64,000 nt of DNA from positions 22,864,501-22,928,500 of the forward strand of contig JAIVEN010000011.1 in assembly GCA_026686845.1 (NCBI GenBank), written 5' to 3'. The DNA comes from Adenanthera pavonina. Taxonomy: Eukaryota; Streptophyta; Magnoliopsida; Fabales; Fabaceae. The position numbers were made by a program, and so were the translations under genes. The notes beneath the pieces were generated by a model. That model was not told the origin of the DNA. It did no database searches and saw nothing but the letters and a program-made list of their open reading frames with translations. Shown here in pieces: positions 11,922-22,074 of this stretch. The first letter of the stretch is position 1. Each line of letters begins with the position of its first letter.

Positions 11922-13721
11922 ATGGCTGGCTTTGGAGAGAGTATACTTCCTGAAGGAAACAACACTAACAGACCACCAGGCTTCAGTGGAGAGCATTATG
12001 GATATTGGAAGATGAGGATGCAGATCTACCTTCAATCAATTGACCTTGACATCTGGTCAGTGATTGAAAAAGGAGATTTCGTTCCAATGGCTCAAACAGA
12101 AGATGGAAGACACAAAGAGAAGCTGGAAGCAGAGTGGAATGATGAAGACAGAAGGAGAGTTCTACTGAACTTCAAAGCAAAGCATTGTTTGGTCAGTGCC
12201 CTTAACCAGGATGAATTCTACAGAGTCTCACAATGCTCCACTGCAAAAAAAATGTGGGATACTCTACAGATTGCACATGAAGGAACTTCTGGAGTCAGGG
12301 AAAACAAACTGAACACGTGCATTGGGGAGTATGAAAGCTTCAGAATGGCTGAAGGAGAAACTGTAAAGGAGCTCCAAAAGAGATTCACTCTTATTGTGAA
12401 TCAACTGAAGAGCCTGGGAAAAGAATACACACAGTCTGAGAAAGTGAGAAAAATACTCAGAGCTCTACCTCTGGAATGGCAGCCCAAGGTGACAGCTATA
12501 GAAGAGGCCAGAGGAGAATCAATGGCTTCTATCACAGCTCTCTTCGGCAGCCTTGAGGAATATGAAGGAAAGATCAAAGCACTCAAGGAAGCTGGGCTGG
12601 ACAGAAAGAAGAAAGGCCTTGCCCTCAAAGCTGCTGATGAAAAGGAAGAAGAATCTGATGAAGGAGATGAGCTGAATGAGGAAACTCTGGCTATGATGGT
12701 CAGAAAATTCGGAAGATTCTACAGCAAGAAGAAGAGCAAGAGATTCTTCAAGAAAGGAGTAATTGGAGAAAGCAAGAAAGAGGCAAAAGAACCTGTAACT
12801 TGCTATGAGTGCAAGAAGCAGGGACACATTAAGTGGGACTGTCCCCAATTCATTAAGAAGCAGGAAAAAGAAAAGAAAGCTGCAGACAAAGGGAAGAAGA
12901 AGAAAACCTATATCTCATCCATATGGGGCAACAGCTCAGATGAGGAAGAAGAAGATGAGGATGAGATTGCCAACATTTGTTTAATGGCACTTGCCTCAGA
13001 AGAAGTCTTACCCTCATGCAGCAGTGATCAGGAAGAAGAGGTATATGAATCTGAACCTTCCTATTCTGAATTACAAGATGCATTTCATGAGCTTCATGAT
13101 GAATTCATTAAAGTTGCTAAAGAACTGAAATTGGCAAAGAAAAGGATAAATAAGCTGGAATCCCAAAGCATAGTTTCTGAAATTGCCTCTTTGCCCACTA
13201 CTGAATCTGTTTGTTGCACTTCATGCATTGAACTCAAGCAAACTAATGACTATTTAGTTAAAAGCATGTCTAGGCTCACTAGAGGCAAAGACATGTTGTT
13301 TGCATTAATGGGGAGCCAAAGAATATCACAAGGCAAAGCTGGTCTTGGCTATGATCCATGTGCTGTCAAGGAAAAGATTAGGAAGAAAAATCAGAATGCT
13401 TATATGAGACATTTTGTGCATGCTGAGAACAATAAAAAGAAAACTAATGCATTACATCACATTGAAACATATGATCAACCAAGGCATGCTAGACAAAAGT
13501 ATTATCTGCACTGTTTTCTTCCTGCATCTCAATCTAGCAGTCCTTTCACTACCTGTCATTTCTGCAACAAAAAGGGACATATTTCCAGTTCTTGTGCCTT
13601 GAAGAAAAATGGGCTTGGCAGGAAAGTTGAATGGGTTCCCAAAGTTGCATCTGCATCTAGGGAAAAATATACTGACCTAAAAGGACCCAAGCAAATTTGG
13701 GTACCTAAAAGGAAAACGTAA
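11922..13721 (+). CDS. gag: Gag (capsid-nucleocapsid) polyprotein
   Basis: Structural protein that packages the element's RNA. The ATG at 11922 (MAGFGESI, 599 aa) is chosen because the open frame before it runs back through the PBS without an ATG. The N-terminal half is the copia-type capsid region (WKMRMQIYL near residue 30; YRVSQCSTAKKMWDTL near 105). There are two zinc knuckles of the CX2CX4HX4C form: C294, C297, H302, C307 (CYECKKQGHIKWDC) and C545, C548, H553, C558 (CHFCNKKGHISSSC). Between them lie a lysine-rich stretch and a long acidic, coiled-coil-like segment. The second, C-terminal knuckle is notable, as many copia Gags show only one. It stops TAA at 13719-13721, just before pol in another frame. 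No disabling lesion is seen. Confidence 0.93.
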   Translation: MAGFGESILPEGNNTNRPPGFSGEHYGYWKMRMQIYLQSIDLDIWSVIEKGDFVPMAQTEDGRHKEKLEAEWNDEDRRRVLLNFKAKHCLVSALNQDEFYRVSQCSTAKKMWDTLQIAHEGTSGVRENKLNTCIGEYESFRMAEGETVKELQKRFTLIVNQLKSLGKEYTQSEKVRKILRALPLEWQPKVTAIEEARGESMASITALFGSLEEYEGKIKALKEAGLDRKKKGLALKAADEKEEESDEGDELNEETLAMMVRKFGRFYSKKKSKRFFKKGVIGESKKEAKEPVTCYECKKQGHIKWDCPQFIKKQEKEKKAADKGKKKKTYISSIWGNSSDEEEEDEDEIANICLMALASEEVLPSCSSDQEEEVYESEPSYSELQDAFHELHDEFIKVAKELKLAKKRINKLESQSIVSEIASLPTTESVCCTSCIELKQTNDYLVKSMSRLTRGKDMLFALMGSQRISQGKAGLGYDPCAVKEKIRKKNQNAYMRHFVHAENNKKKTNALHHIETYDQPRHARQKYYLHCFLPASQSSSPFTTCHFCNKKGHISSSCALKKNGLGRKVEWVPKVASASREKYTDLKGPKQIWVPKRKT

Positions 13722-13729
13722 ACATTATT

Positions 13730-16700
13730 TTGCAGGTCTGTCTCAAAGCTAAGAAAAGCAACAAATGGTATATGGACAGTGCCTGCTCAAGTCACATGAC
13801 AGGTGATAAGGAGAAGTTCATCACCCTGAGAGACAAGAAAGGAGGAAAGGTGACCTTTGGAGGTGACCAATATGGCAAAATCATTGGTATTGGAATTGTG
13901 GGTAAAAATCCAGAAACATCCATTGAAGAGGTGCTGTTTGTGATTGGACTCAACCACAACCTGCTAAGCGTGAGTCAGACCTGTGACAAAGGAAACTGGG
14001 TGCTGTTTGACTCAAAGTTTTGCCTGGTCATCAGAAAAAGTGATCACAAAGTTATCCTCAAAGCTCAAAGGGATGGTAACTGCTATACTATTGATCTTGA
14101 TGAACTTCCTCCCTTAGATTCTGTATGCTTAATTAGTCAGAATAATGATAGTTGGCTATGGCATAGAAGATTAGCTCATGTGAACATGAATCAACTGTCT
14201 AAACTAATTAAAAATGAGCTAGTAACTGGTCTACCAAAAATATCTTTTGAAAAGGATAAAGAATGTGATGCATGCTTAAGAGGAAAACAAACCAAATCAT
14301 CATTTAAATCTAAAAATGTAGTTACCACAACTAGACCACTTGAATTGATGCATATGGACTTAATTGGACCATCTAGGGTGAAAAGTCTTGGTGGTAATCT
14401 GTATGTGCTTGTAATTGTTGATGATTATTCTAGATTTACTTGGACATTATTTCTTTCCTCCAAAAGTGATACCTTTGATGCATTTGCAACCTTTGCCAAG
14501 AAAGTGCAAAATGAGAAAGGTATTTCTATTGTGTCTATCAGGTCAGACCATGGAGGAGAATTTGAAAATGCATACTTCCTGGAGTACTGCAATGAGCATG
14601 GGATTGATCACAACTTCTCAGCACCAAGAACTCCTCAACAAAATGGAGTAGTAGAAAGGAAGAATAGAACTATTGGAGAGATGGCCAGAGCTATGCTAAA
14701 TGAGAAGGAACTCTCCCAAGTATTCTGGGCTGATGCAGTAAATACAGCAAGTTACATCATAAATAGAGCTTACATCAGACCAATCCTTGGGAAGACTCCA
14801 TATGAGCTGTACAAGGGAAGAAAGCCAAATCTGTCACACCTCCATGTGTTCGGGTGCAAATGCTTCATTCACAACAATGGTAAAGAAAATCTAGGTAAAT
14901 TTGATGCCAAATCCGATGAAGGTATATTTCTGGGTTATTCAAGTAGGAGTAAGGCATATAGAATTTATAATAAAAGATCAAATGTAATAGAAGAATCTGT
15001 ACATGTGGTTTTCATTGAAAATGAAACTGTTTCAAAACATACTATCAATGAGGATGATCTTACTTTCAATTTTGAAAAACTAGGAATTTCTGATAAGAGT
15101 AAAACTGAACCTCCAAAGATATCTGAATCTGTTAATATAGAGGAAGATATCCAGGAGCAAGAGTTTGATGAAGAAAACAATGAGGAAACATCTCAAGAAC
15201 TTCCTAGAGCTTGGAGATATCAAAGGAATCATCCTGTCGATCAAGTAATAGGGAATGTTCTAGAGAGAGTCAAAACCAGAAAACAGTTAAGAGAACAGAT
15301 GCTCAACTGTGCTTTCATTTCTCAAATAGAACCCAAATGTACTGAAGAGGCCTTAACTGATGATTACTGGATTTTGGCTATGCAAGATGAATTAAATCAA
15401 TTTGAAAGAAATCAAGTTTGGGATTTAGTGTCTAGACCCAAAAATCATCCTGTTATTGGTACCAAATGGGTTTTCAGAAATAAACTTAATGAATCTGGAA
15501 CAATAATCAGAAATAAAGCTAGACTAGTTGCTAAAGGGTATAATCAAGAAGAAGGTATTGATTTTGAAGAAACTTTTGCTCCAGTAGCTAGATTAGAAGC
15601 TATAAGAATACTACTGGCATATGCATGCATGAAAAATATTTTATTATATCAAATGGATGTAAAAAGTGCTTTTCTGAATGGATATATCATGGAAGAGGTT
15701 TATGTTGATCAACCTCCAGGTTTTGAGGACTCTACAAAACCAAACCATGTTTATAAACTGAAGAAAGCTCTCTATGGTTTAAAACAGGCCCCTAGAGCAT
15801 GGTATGAGAGACTGAGCAATTTTCTAACTGAAAAGGGGTTTAACAGAGGCAAAGTTGACACAACCTTATTTACTAAGAAAGAAAATAAAGATTTACTAAT
15901 TGTTCAAATCTATGTTGATGATATTATTTTTGGTGCTACTAATAAGGTTCTTTGCAAGGAATTTTCTAAGTTAATGCAGGGAGAATTCGAGATGTCTATG
16001 ATGGGTGAACTCAATTTCTTCCTTGGATTGCAAATCAGACAGCTAAATGATGGTATCTTCCTCAGTCAATCCAAGTATCTAAAGGAGCTGTTAAAGAAGT
16101 TTGGTATGGAGAATGCCAAGCCAATGGGAACACCTATGGCTACTGCAACCAAACTGGACATGGATGAGAATGGGAAGATGTTTGACATTACTCAGTACAG
16201 AAGAATGATCGGATCTCTGCTGTACCTAACTGCCAGCAGACCTGACATTATGTTCAGTGTCTGCATGTGTGCAAGGTTCCAATCATGCCCCAAAGAAACC
16301 CATGCAACAGCTGTGAAAAGAATTTTTAGATATCTTATTGGAACATCACAGATGGGTCTTTGGTATCCAAAAGGCAATGGAGAAGATCTCAAAGGATACA
16401 CTGATGCTGATTTTGCAGGATCCAAAACTGACAGAAAAAGCACAAGTGGAGCCTGTCAGTTTCTTGGAGGATCCCTGGTCTCATGGTTCAGCAAAAAGCA
16501 AAACAGTGTGGCCTTATCCACTGCAGAAGCTGAGTATGTTGCAGCTGGAAGCTGTTGTGCCCAAGTCATCTGGATGAAACAGCAGCTTGAAGATCTTGAG
16601 GTTAAAATGAAAGAGACACCAATCATGTGTGACAACCAAAGTGCTATAAATATCACCAAGAATCCTGTCATGCATTCGAGGACTAAACATATTGAAGTTA

Positions 16701-16861
16701 GGCACCACTTCATAAGAGATCACGTTCTGAAAGGAGAAGTTAGATTGGAGTACATCCCAACAGAGGATCAAGTTGCTGATATACTCACAAAGCCTCTATC
16801 AGAAGACAGACACTGCAAAATAAGGAGAGAATTGGGAATGGTAAATCCCAATGAATTGTAA
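13730..16861 (+). CDS. pol: Pol polyprotein (protease, integrase, RT, RNase H)
   Basis: Copia-type polyprotein, about 1043 aa, open throughout. It has no ATG at its start. The frame opens at 13709 (after TAA at 13706-13708), overlaps the last 13 bases of gag in the -1 frame, and the first possible non-ATG start is TTG at 13730, so expression probably needs frameshifting or another recoding step. Order, numbered from 13730: aspartic protease with DSACSSHMTG (D16); integrase with H145, H150, C179, C182 and the D,D,E core (MDLIG near 205, SDHGGEF near 273, NGVVERKNRT near 307); reverse transcriptase with QMDVKSAFLNGY and the catalytic YVDDI near 728; RNase H with GYTDADF near 889, TAEAEY and the C-terminal DILTKPL. 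All key residues are present, so the protein may be functional. Confidence 0.95.
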   Translation: MQVCLKAKKSNKWYMDSACSSHMTGDKEKFITLRDKKGGKVTFGGDQYGKIIGIGIVGKNPETSIEEVLFVIGLNHNLLSVSQTCDKGNWVLFDSKFCLVIRKSDHKVILKAQRDGNCYTIDLDELPPLDSVCLISQNNDSWLWHRRLAHVNMNQLSKLIKNELVTGLPKISFEKDKECDACLRGKQTKSSFKSKNVVTTTRPLELMHMDLIGPSRVKSLGGNLYVLVIVDDYSRFTWTLFLSSKSDTFDAFATFAKKVQNEKGISIVSIRSDHGGEFENAYFLEYCNEHGIDHNFSAPRTPQQNGVVERKNRTIGEMARAMLNEKELSQVFWADAVNTASYIINRAYIRPILGKTPYELYKGRKPNLSHLHVFGCKCFIHNNGKENLGKFDAKSDEGIFLGYSSRSKAYRIYNKRSNVIEESVHVVFIENETVSKHTINEDDLTFNFEKLGISDKSKTEPPKISESVNIEEDIQEQEFDEENNEETSQELPRAWRYQRNHPVDQVIGNVLERVKTRKQLREQMLNCAFISQIEPKCTEEALTDDYWILAMQDELNQFERNQVWDLVSRPKNHPVIGTKWVFRNKLNESGTIIRNKARLVAKGYNQEEGIDFEETFAPVARLEAIRILLAYACMKNILLYQMDVKSAFLNGYIMEEVYVDQPPGFEDSTKPNHVYKLKKALYGLKQAPRAWYERLSNFLTEKGFNRGKVDTTLFTKKENKDLLIVQIYVDDIIFGATNKVLCKEFSKLMQGEFEMSMMGELNFFLGLQIRQLNDGIFLSQSKYLKELLKKFGMENAKPMGTPMATATKLDMDENGKMFDITQYRRMIGSLLYLTASRPDIMFSVCMCARFQSCPKETHATAVKRIFRYLIGTSQMGLWYPKGNGEDLKGYTDADFAGSKTDRKSTSGACQFLGGSLVSWFSKKQNSVALSTAEAEYVAAGSCCAQVIWMKQQLEDLEVKMKETPIMCDNQSAINITKNPVMHSRTKHIEVRHHFIRDHVLKGEVRLEYIPTEDQVADILTKPLSEDRHCKIRRELGMVNPNEL

Positions 16862-17877
16862 GTTATTTCTGTGCAAGTCTGTCTTTAGAACTTTTCATAT
16901 TAGAATAAATTCTAACTTGAGCATCGGAGTATGTTTTAGTATAGTTTCAGGTGCTCCTTGTGAAAATCAATGGCTAAAAGTTTGAAAGATTGGAGCACTC
17001 CAGATTGGAACAACCAGAAAATGAAGAGAATGATAATTATTCTGAGTTCTGGATCCATTCTGTAAGTTTTTAAAGTTGAAATTTGTGTGTTGTTTGAATA
17101 CTAGAAAAATCTCTTTGATAATCTATGTTTTTGAACTAGTCAACGTGGTCAACATTCGAATTTTGGTTGACTAACAGACGAACTTTGGCCTGTTATGTCT
17201 TGGAACAGTTCTCGGTTATGCCTCGAAATTCGTCTGTTGATGCTTGAAAGTTCAAATTTTCAAAGACAAAAAAATATATATATATATATTTTCAACGTCA
17301 TAGTTGTTCATCATTGCTATATGAAGCATTACTTCTTAACATACGAATGTTGAACAATCTTGACAAAAGTTGAAAAATTCGAATTGTCAAGCTCAAAATT
17401 CGTCTGTTGAACCATGTTCTTGTTGATTGTATCACTGAAAGATGAAGTTCTGAATGCTTAATTCGTCTATTGACTGTTGATTTGATTATTGTCTGCCTTT
17501 TTCTTTTCAACATTCGAATTTTGTTGGAACAAAATTCGTCTGATGTGCTTGTATTGTTTGTTTCAAGCCACTGTCAGACGAACGTTCAAGATGAAAATTC
17601 GTCTGTCAGTAAGCTGTGCTGAACGGTTTAACTTGTAACTGCCCGAAGTTCGAATTTTGACCTCTCAAAATTCGTCTGTCAGACGGTTACACACGTTAAA
17701 TGCGTCAGTTTTCCACAGAACAGACGCAACCCTATTTGTAACCTCTCTAAGTCTGTTCTGATTCTCTCTTCAATCCTCTTAACTTCTGTCCAAAAACCGT
17801 CTTTTTCCACCGATTAAACTTCCTTTCGCATCATATAAACCCATTCTCAGCCACATTCTGCTTCATTCAACCGAGAA
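16862..17877 (+). promoter_or_regulatory. Repeat-rich leader between pol and env-like ORF
   Basis: About 1 kb with no gene. From 17150 to 17720 it repeats the LTR U3 words: TTCGAA, AATTCGTCTG and CAGACGAA, about 14 in all. An (AT)n run lies near 17272-17290. Sharing these words with the LTR suggests common factor binding or an internal regulatory role, possibly for a separate env-like transcript. That role is inferred. Confidence 0.5.
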
Positions 17878-20061
17878 ATGGCAAGAGTTAAAATTCCTGG
17901 AACAGGAAAAGCTGTGGCCCGTCCGAAAAGGAATGTTAAATCACAATATGCTACCAAAGAAGGAGAGAAATCAAAGAGAAAAGCCGAACCCAGTAAAGCT
18001 ACTCCCTCTAAACGCCAGAAATCTTCATCCAAAGCAGAATCCCAGAAATCTGGCCCCTCCTCTTCAAAAAGTGCAGAACCGTCTGCTCCTGCTGCTGCCT
18101 CTTCTGCCTCTTCCAGTATTGAATCTGGAGAGTTTGAATTGACTACACTACCACTATGGAGTACTCCTGAGATTCAAGAAGAGTACACTACCAAGTTTTC
18201 CAACAAAAAGGTAATCAAGCCTCATTGTGTGAATGTGGAACAATTTCTGATTTCCAACAATTTTGATGCTGCTATATGGTTGTTAAGATATAAAAATTTG
18301 TTGGAAATTGCTGAAAGATATGATGATGAAGTAGTGAAGACTTGGTATACGTCTCTTAAGTATAACAGCAAGAAGATGAAATGGGAGGTCACCTTGAGAT
18401 CAAGGACCATTTGGCTTGCTGATGAAACATTCAATGAGGTGTTAGAAATCCCATGACAAGATGGGCTAAAAGTTGACTTAACAGCCTCTGGGTATATGGA
18501 TGAGGCAAGCACAGCAGATGAAGAAGGTGGATCCTTTCTGTACTACAAGGAGAGCACCATTTTGGACACCTTATTCAGGAGAAGGGAGAACAGGCCAACA
18601 ATAAATCTGTTGAAGCCCACAGACCTAAGTGTACAAGTCAGAATCCTGCACTACATAGTGTCAAGGATCATTTTCAACAAGGGTGGTAGCTTCAATCTGA
18701 TAACAAGGGCAGAGGCTCATGTGATGACTGCTATCATTCGTGGGAAGCTGATCAATATGGGTCATATCATCCTTCAGCGAATGATAAAGGCAAGGGATCG
18801 GAGGAAGGATTCCACACTCCCCTATGCTGTAATTGTTTCAAGAATCCTGCAGCATGCTAGGATTCAGCACATTGAGAAAGGGAAAGGGAAACTCACTGAG
18901 GCATTCAAGGAGGAGGAACGGCAAAGAATGGGCATTGAGAAAGATGAAGGACGATGGGTTGGAAAGGGAGCAGGAAAAACTGAAGACCTGTTCTTTGTCC
19001 CTGATGCATCCCTCCAACAAGAAGGCACTTCTGAGGCCCCTGAAAGATCCTTACCTCAGCCTTCCCAGACAATTCTATCTCCCTCCAGGCCTACTCACCC
19101 TCCTTCCACTCCCTCCTCACGAGCCAAGCCAACTAAGATCACTGAGTTGTTTGACAGTCTGTCAACACTCATTCTCAGCATTAAAGATGAGCAAAATGCC
19201 AAATTTGCTCATCTACAAGATCAGATCCATCAGTTGGCAGTAAATATGAAGGTGGTGGCTGATGCATATGAAGAGATAAGAAATGCAATTCCTACCACTT
19301 CAGCTCCACCTCAGCCTGGTGTCCCTGAGCCTACTCTGTCTCCATCCCCTGTGCCTCCAAGTCCCTTTAAGATTGCCTCCTCTGACCATGATACTGATAT
19401 GGATGGTGATGGTGCTATGAAAACACCAAGTCCTGGTCCACCCTTGGACTATGGATTAGAAGGAGAAGGTCTTCAAGAATCAAGCCCTCTTGAGCCAATG
19501 CAAGAAGATGCTCTGGATTCAATTCTGTCCATTCAAGAATCAGAGCAAGTTGAAAGACTGGTTGAAGCCATTTCAACCTCTTCTATGCCAGAAGGAGCAA
19601 GCAATGTGGAAAGGAGCATTGTGCCTGTTGTAGATTATCTTGCCATTGCTCACAATGCTCTGCTGCTAGCTCAAAGGAGAAGGCTGGAAGAAATGTTTCC
19701 TCCTGCTGAACCACCTTCTCAATCTATTGCTGCTTATGGGCTTTCAGAGCACCAAAGAGCTCAACTAGCTCTTTCTAGGCAGGAAATGCAAGTACTGCTT
19801 GAGGTCTCTGATGATGATGAAGAACCTGCTGAGCCCCCTGCACCAGTTCAGCCAGAGATTCCTTTTGCTCCTGTCCCCCTTCGTGCTGTTCCTATCACTC
19901 AGATACCTCCTCCAATGGACTTTGTTGGACTTCCTGATGATGCCAAAAAGGGGGAGAAGACAAAGCAAACTGGGAAGCAAACTGGGACCAAGCAAGCTGG
20001 AAAATCTGCTGAGCCATCTGGAAAAGGAAAGACTTACAGCAAGAAGCCAAAGAAGAAGTGA
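17878..20061 (+). pseudogene. Sirevirus env-like ORF, one in-frame TGA
   Basis: The extra ORF typical of Sireviruses. The frame from ATG 17878 to TAA 20061 is open except for TGA at 18454-18456 (codon 193). The old copy at 3905 has a different base change at the same place, suggesting the ancestral frame was open. Visible parts: a very basic, nuclear-signal-like N-terminus (PKRNVKS, KRKAEPSK, KRQKSSSK); a conserved block (about residues 110-190) with a tryptophan-rich end; a segment rich in acidic residues; a coiled-coil-like stretch near 19150-19290 (SIKDEQNAKFAHLQDQIHQL); and a proline-rich C-terminus ending in lysines. There is no signal peptide, furin-like site or membrane span, so a true envelope role is doubtful. 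The stop could be a mutation or a readthrough site. Confidence 0.85.
19944..19957 (+). other. Internal PPT-like tract inside env-like ORF
   Basis: CAAAAAGGGGGAGAA is the same word as the true polypurine tract just before the 3' LTR. It is also conserved at the matching place in the old copy (near 5993). Repeated PPTs near the 3' end are a known Sirevirus feature. Confidence 0.6.
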
Positions 20062-20264
20062 TGACTTAGATCTTAGGCTGATTATTCTTGTTGTATCTTG
20101 TTTTATTTGGGTGTTTTGTATTTGGTTGTGTGATTTTAAGAACTACTCTTTAATTGGAATTTGTATTACAATAGTTTGGTGATATATAGTATGTTCTTGA
20201 TTGCAATATTTTGGGCGTTAAATCTCTTCACTTAATCTGTTATTTTGATATCTTATGCATATGT

Positions 20265-20273
20265 TGAGGGGGA
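20265..20273 (+). other. Second PPT-like tract
   Basis: GAGGGGGAG lies about 70 bp before the 3' LTR. The same word occurs at the same relative position in the old copy (near 6302). It is possibly an accessory plus-strand priming site. Confidence 0.5.
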
Positions 20274-20329
20274 GCTTATGAAAGCAAACCCAAGTACTAA
20301 TCCAGTTTGTGAGTTGTTTTGTCATCATC

Positions 20330-20343
20330 AAAAAGGGGGAGAA
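20330..20343 (+). other. Polypurine tract
   Basis: AAAAAGGGGGAGAA directly abuts the 3' LTR start TGTTGATG at 20344, as expected for the plus-strand primer. Confidence 0.92.
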
Positions 20344-22069
20344 TGTTGATGAAAGAGTTTTGATGATTTTAAACCAACACTCAAGATCTTGGATTGAAGA
20401 TATCAAAGGAGATCAAAGCTGTTCCAAGTGAAGATTTTCTGAGTATTTGCTGTTAGATCTCTTGTAGGATCTTTAGTTTTTGTTATGATTGGGTAAAAGG
20501 TTTTGATTTGAAGAAAAGATGTTTTCAAACTTTGATTTTATGTTAAATCCTTGAATATTTGAAAAACACCCACAAACAGACGAAGGTTAAAAGTTTAAAC
20601 TAAACTGTCAAGTTAGAAATTCGAACTTTGCCTTTGGAAATTCGAATTTCGAGCTAAAACTGATTAAGTCTGAAGAGATGGCTCTCTGTCAGACGAATTT
20701 TGGTGGTTCAAAATTCGAATTTTCATCTAGTCTGAAAGAAGCCTTTCTGGTGACAGACGAACTTCACACTTCCAAAATTCGAATTTCAAGTAAAATGAAG
20801 TTTGTGAAAACCAAAGAAATTCGTCTGAAACCATGACAAAGTGCATCTGAAATCAAAAGATATTCAGCTTGAAAAATGCTCTCTGACAGACGAATTTCGA
20901 GATTCCAACATTCGAATTTTCATATAAGTCTGAAAGAAGCTTCTTTACAACAGACGAACTTTGAGTCTTCAAAATTCGAATTTCAGACAAAACAAAACTT
21001 GAGAAAATAGAAGAAATTCGTCTGAAACTATGTTAAAGTTCATCTGAGATCAAGAATGAGTTAAGTCTCAAAATTGCTCTCTGACAGATGAATGTCACCC
21101 TTTCAAAATTCGAATTTCGAAGAAAGTAAACTACTGTGTCTCTTTATACGTTCAATGGACAGACGAATTTTGGATACCAAAATTCGAATTTCGAAGACAC
21201 TGTAGCAAATTGAAAACACTGTTCACACTTAACCAAAAATCTTTCTTCTTGAAAATTCGTATGTCACATTGTGAAAATGTTTTATAAGTTTCAAAATTCG
21301 AATTTCACTTCATGAACAGACGAACTTCGTGTTGTAACGTTGAAAGCTTTAACCTTCGGTTCCTTCGAAATTCGTCTGTTGACCAACCAAAATTCGAATT
21401 TCAGTATGTCAGAAACATTAAATGCGGTTGGTAAACGGATAGTTTTTCAGAGTAACCGTTGGATAACTTCCCCAACGGATAGATTTAGTCTCTAACAGAT
21501 ATTTGAGACCTAAATCTATAAATACAACATCATTTGAAGTTGTGGGTAACGAATCAAACTTGTATATACCGAATTTCTGCTAAATCTTCTTCTCAAAAGC
21601 TTTTACCCTCTCAACTTCTAAACTTGTACTTAAACTTTCATATCTACTCTTTTCAAGAGAGTTATTTCATTGTAATCAATCTACTCTTCATCTGGAAGAT
21701 AGATTTACTTGTGAGGGGTATTCACAAGGGGATTGAGAAGCACACAGTGAAAGTGCTTGGAGAGTTTGAGAGAGCTCAGAAACAGAGCATACTCATTGTA
21801 CTGTGGCCTTAGCAAGAAGCCCATTGAAATTCTTGCTGTATAGTGGATAAATCTCAAGAGGTGTCTTGGGGACTGGATGTAGGTCAAGTGGAAAGACCGA
21901 ACCAGGATAAATTACTGAGTTTTCTTCTCCCTATCTTCACTTTTCAGCTTGCTCTGTTTTACGCATTATTTTCATTATACTGTGATATCTCCACTTACCT
22001 CACCTTGTGCAGAAAATTTTCAATCTTCCCAATTCACCCCCCCCTCTTGGGAAGTCAGCCTTGCTAACA
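20344..22069 (+). repeat. 3' LTR (1726 bp)
   Basis: It matches the 5' LTR except for five C-to-T or G-to-A type differences, all at CpG sites (near 20912, 21087, 21118, 21497 and 21796), and an eighth C in the C-run near 22037-22044. The TATA box is at 21517-21524. Confidence 0.97.
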
Positions 22070-22074
22070 TGAAG
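22070..22074. repeat. Target-site duplication TGAAG, right copy
   Basis: This is an exact repeat of 10137-10141, directly after the LTR end CTAACA. Confidence 0.97.

Larger units (their letters stand above)
10142..22069 (+). mobile_element. Complete young Sirevirus (Ty1/copia), 11.9 kb
   Basis: This LTR retrotransposon has two nearly identical LTRs, a 5-bp TSD, PBS, gag ORF, pol ORF in the copia order (protease, integrase, reverse transcriptase, RNase H), a downstream env-like ORF, and PPT. The extra ORF after pol, long LTRs and several PPT-like tracts are hallmarks of the Sirevirus (SIRE1/Maximus) genus. The LTRs differ by five substitutions and one base in a C-run, about 0.3%. At commonly assumed plant rates (about 1.3e-8 per site per year) this gives roughly 0.1 million years; that is an estimate. 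Gag and pol are open. Only the env-like ORF has a stop. Confidence 0.97.

Noticed and set aside
11332..12015. ORFs MKLWVTNQ... and MDKSQEVS... at the LTR end (also at 21534-22067)
   Set aside because: They lie in the LTR R/U5 region, occur in both LTRs and have no domain; they are not conserved as frames in older LTRs.
17878..20061. A true viral envelope glycoprotein
   Set aside because: There is no signal peptide, membrane span or glycoprotein layout. The N-terminus looks nuclear. The name env-like is positional only.
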